From: Salvia splendens
Lineage: Eukaryota; Streptophyta; Magnoliopsida; Lamiales; Lamiaceae
NCBI RefSeq assembly: GCF_004379255.2
Contig: NC_056038.1
Location: 10,206,729-10,270,728, forward strand
Length of the DNA: 64,000 bases
Reading direction: 5' to 3'
Part shown: one piece after another, positions 62,816 through 64,000 of the stretch
How positions within the stretch are numbered: position 1 is the stretch's first letter
How the letters are laid out: each line of letters starts with the position of its first letter
Program-made: the position numbers and the translations under genes
The notes under the pieces: model-generated
The model's database searches: none
What the model was told of the DNA's origin: nothing
The model's input: the letters and a program-made list of their open reading frames with translations, nothing else

Positions 62816-63831
62816 GGATGTCTGCAACCACCTCGGAGATGACCAGGTCTTTCCCCGGCACTCTTGGGGACTCATGAAATTTCCCCTTCCCTTTAGCCGA
62901 ACACGGCTCCGGCTCTTTCGGATCCGAAGAAGAGGTTTTTTGCCTCTTCGGATTCTTCTCGGCTTCAGACGCCGAGCGAGGGGCTCTCTGCCTCTCCGGC
63001 TCCACAAGCTCGGAGGACTTTCGGATAGCCTTATTCAACATGTACACTGCCAAAAAGCAAGAAAGCCAGGTTAGTTTTCTTCGTTAAAGCAGTAGAGCAT
63101 AAAGATAAAGAGAAATCCTCACCCTCGGCCTCTTCGTCCGAAGACGAGATGTCGAACACGACGTCGCCCTTGACGAGCTCAGACTCCGTGTATTGTTTCC
63201 TAACTATGGGAATCTTGTTGAGCTCGCCATCGAGCTCGTCCAACGGTTCAGGCCGAGGATGACGGATAACGGACTTCGGCCCTCTCCAGGGAAAACTAGG
63301 AGCCGCGGTCCTATCATAGTAGAAGAAGCGGTTTTGCCACTTCGGCCACTTCGTTTTACAAAAGGCCCTAAAGGGCTGTACAGGGATCAAGTAAAACCAA
63401 GACCCCTTCCTCTTAAATTGAAAGAATTTAAGGATCGCCTTCAAAGACAAATCCCTTCCTAACTTACGGAGTTCGGCAGCAAAGGCCGACAAGTGCCTCC
63501 AAGAGTTCGGAGTCACCTGGCCTAAAGGAAGCTGAAAAAAATCTAGTAAATCTATAAAGGCAGAAGGGAGGGGGAAACGAAGCCCGCATTCTAAGCAGGC
63601 CTCGTACACGGTGGCGTAACCCTCCGGCGGGGAGTCAGCCCTATGATCACCGTCAGGTACCACCGCCTTCCCCCCAGGAAAAAAGTATTTTTCGGGTAGG
63701 GATATCACAGTATCCTTACTCAAAATACTATGGAAATACTCTACGGTCTTCTCCCCGGACTCTTTCCGGCCAGAAGACCCCTTACCGCCTCTCCTACCGC
63801 TACCCGACTCCGAAGAAGAAGAAGAAGACAT
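62816..63831 (-). CDS. Antisense accessory gene of the Tat-like element, 5' exons (putative gypsy-type transposon domain)
   Basis: Exon 1 (63831-63123) starts MSSSSSSESGSGRRG. It contains the domain often annotated as putative gypsy-type transposon: ISLPEKYFFPGG, PPEGYATVYEACLECGLRFP, FFQLPLGQVTPNSWRHLSAF, KFFQFKRKGSWFYLI, and KTKWPKWQNRFFYY. A GTGAGG donor and an acceptor at 63047 lead to exon 2 (63046 onward): VYMLNKAIRKSSELVEPERQ, then KRQKTSSSDPKEPEPC and VISEVVADI. At that point the Athila element is inserted. The frame resumes unchanged at 50427 once the 5-bp duplication is counted once. Role unknown. Confidence 0.7.
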
Positions 63832-64000
63832 TTTTCTTACTTTTTGAAGGTGAAGAAAGTCTGAAGAAATTCTTGAAAGCGGAGAGAGAATTTTCGCAAA
63901 AAAGAGAGAGTGCAGAAGAAGCAGTCGCAAAAGTGCTTCAATGATGAAGAAAGGAGGTATTTATCAGATTCGGCGAAGATTTCAAAATCGTCGCACCGTT
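63832..64000 (-). promoter_or_regulatory. Upstream region of the antisense accessory gene
   Basis: CT-rich leader on the minus strand upstream of the ATG at 63831. The 3' LTR of the Tat-like element should lie beyond the window. Confidence 0.35.

Larger units (their letters stand above)
45006..64000 (+). mobile_element. Tat/Grande-like Ty3/gypsy element with pol deleted, interrupted by an Athila element, continuing beyond the window
   Basis: Order: 5' LTR (about 45006-45760), PBS, gag (45840-46916), remnant of integrase C-terminus (47040-47472), repeat-rich 3' region, and an antisense multi-exon accessory gene (48591-63831, minus strand). Protease, RT and RNase H are missing, so it is non-autonomous. 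An antisense gene between pol and the 3' LTR is a hallmark of Grande/Tat-lineage elements. The 3' LTR is not in the window. An Athila-type element at 50433-62815 is inserted in the antisense gene. Confidence 0.75.

Overview
The window looks like nuclear DNA of a flowering plant, most likely an asterid eudicot (the exact taxon is an inference). Split genes have GT/AG introns, intergenic DNA is AT-rich, and the protein families are plant-specific (X8/callose-binding, C2H2 ZAT-type, DUF506-like). Most of the sequence is transposable elements, many nested. Only four host genes appear functional: a G-patch/zinc-finger protein (80-8281, +), a PHD-like zinc-finger protein (10232-11371, +), a NYN-domain putative RNase (19809-22897, -), and an X8-domain, probably GPI-anchored, callose-binding-type protein (40777-44598, -).

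Layout. 0-8.3 kb: the G-patch gene, whose last intron carries an antisense Ty1/copia element with LTRs that look identical and a 5-bp target duplication. 8.9-15.2 kb: hAT-type MITEs, a transposase relic, the PHD-like gene, and a Pack-MULE that captured the promoter and first exon of a DUF506-like gene. 15.5-25.3 kb: two PIF/Harbinger elements flank the NYN gene. One carries only the Myb-like ORF1 and the other only the transposase, yet both share promoter, 5'UTR, 3'UTR and termini. A ZAT zinc-finger pseudogene lies between them. 26-27 kb: a hAT MITE with a Stowaway nested inside.

27.4-43.8 kb: a chain of elements abutting TA microsatellites (called here A, B, D, E1, F and, inside intron 1 of the X8 gene, G, E2, H). 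Neighbours share a single (TA)n tract. Each has related terminal sequence and an internal short word repeated at about 22-bp spacing. A carries a Ulp1-like protease fragment and B a captured cytochrome P450 fragment plus large inverted tandem arrays.

45.0-64.0 kb: a deleted Tat/Grande-like Ty3/gypsy element (5' LTR, gag, integrase tail, antisense accessory gene) that continues past the window. Its antisense gene is interrupted by a complete 12.4-kb Athila-type element (50433-62815) with apparently identical LTRs, an open 1826-codon gag-pol frame, an env-position ORF and about 20 GC-rich palindromes.

The two most unusual signals are the split Harbinger pair and the chain of TA-flanked elements with a common 22-bp word spacing. 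Coordinates of splice sites and element ends were read by eye. No database search, alignment or expression data were used.
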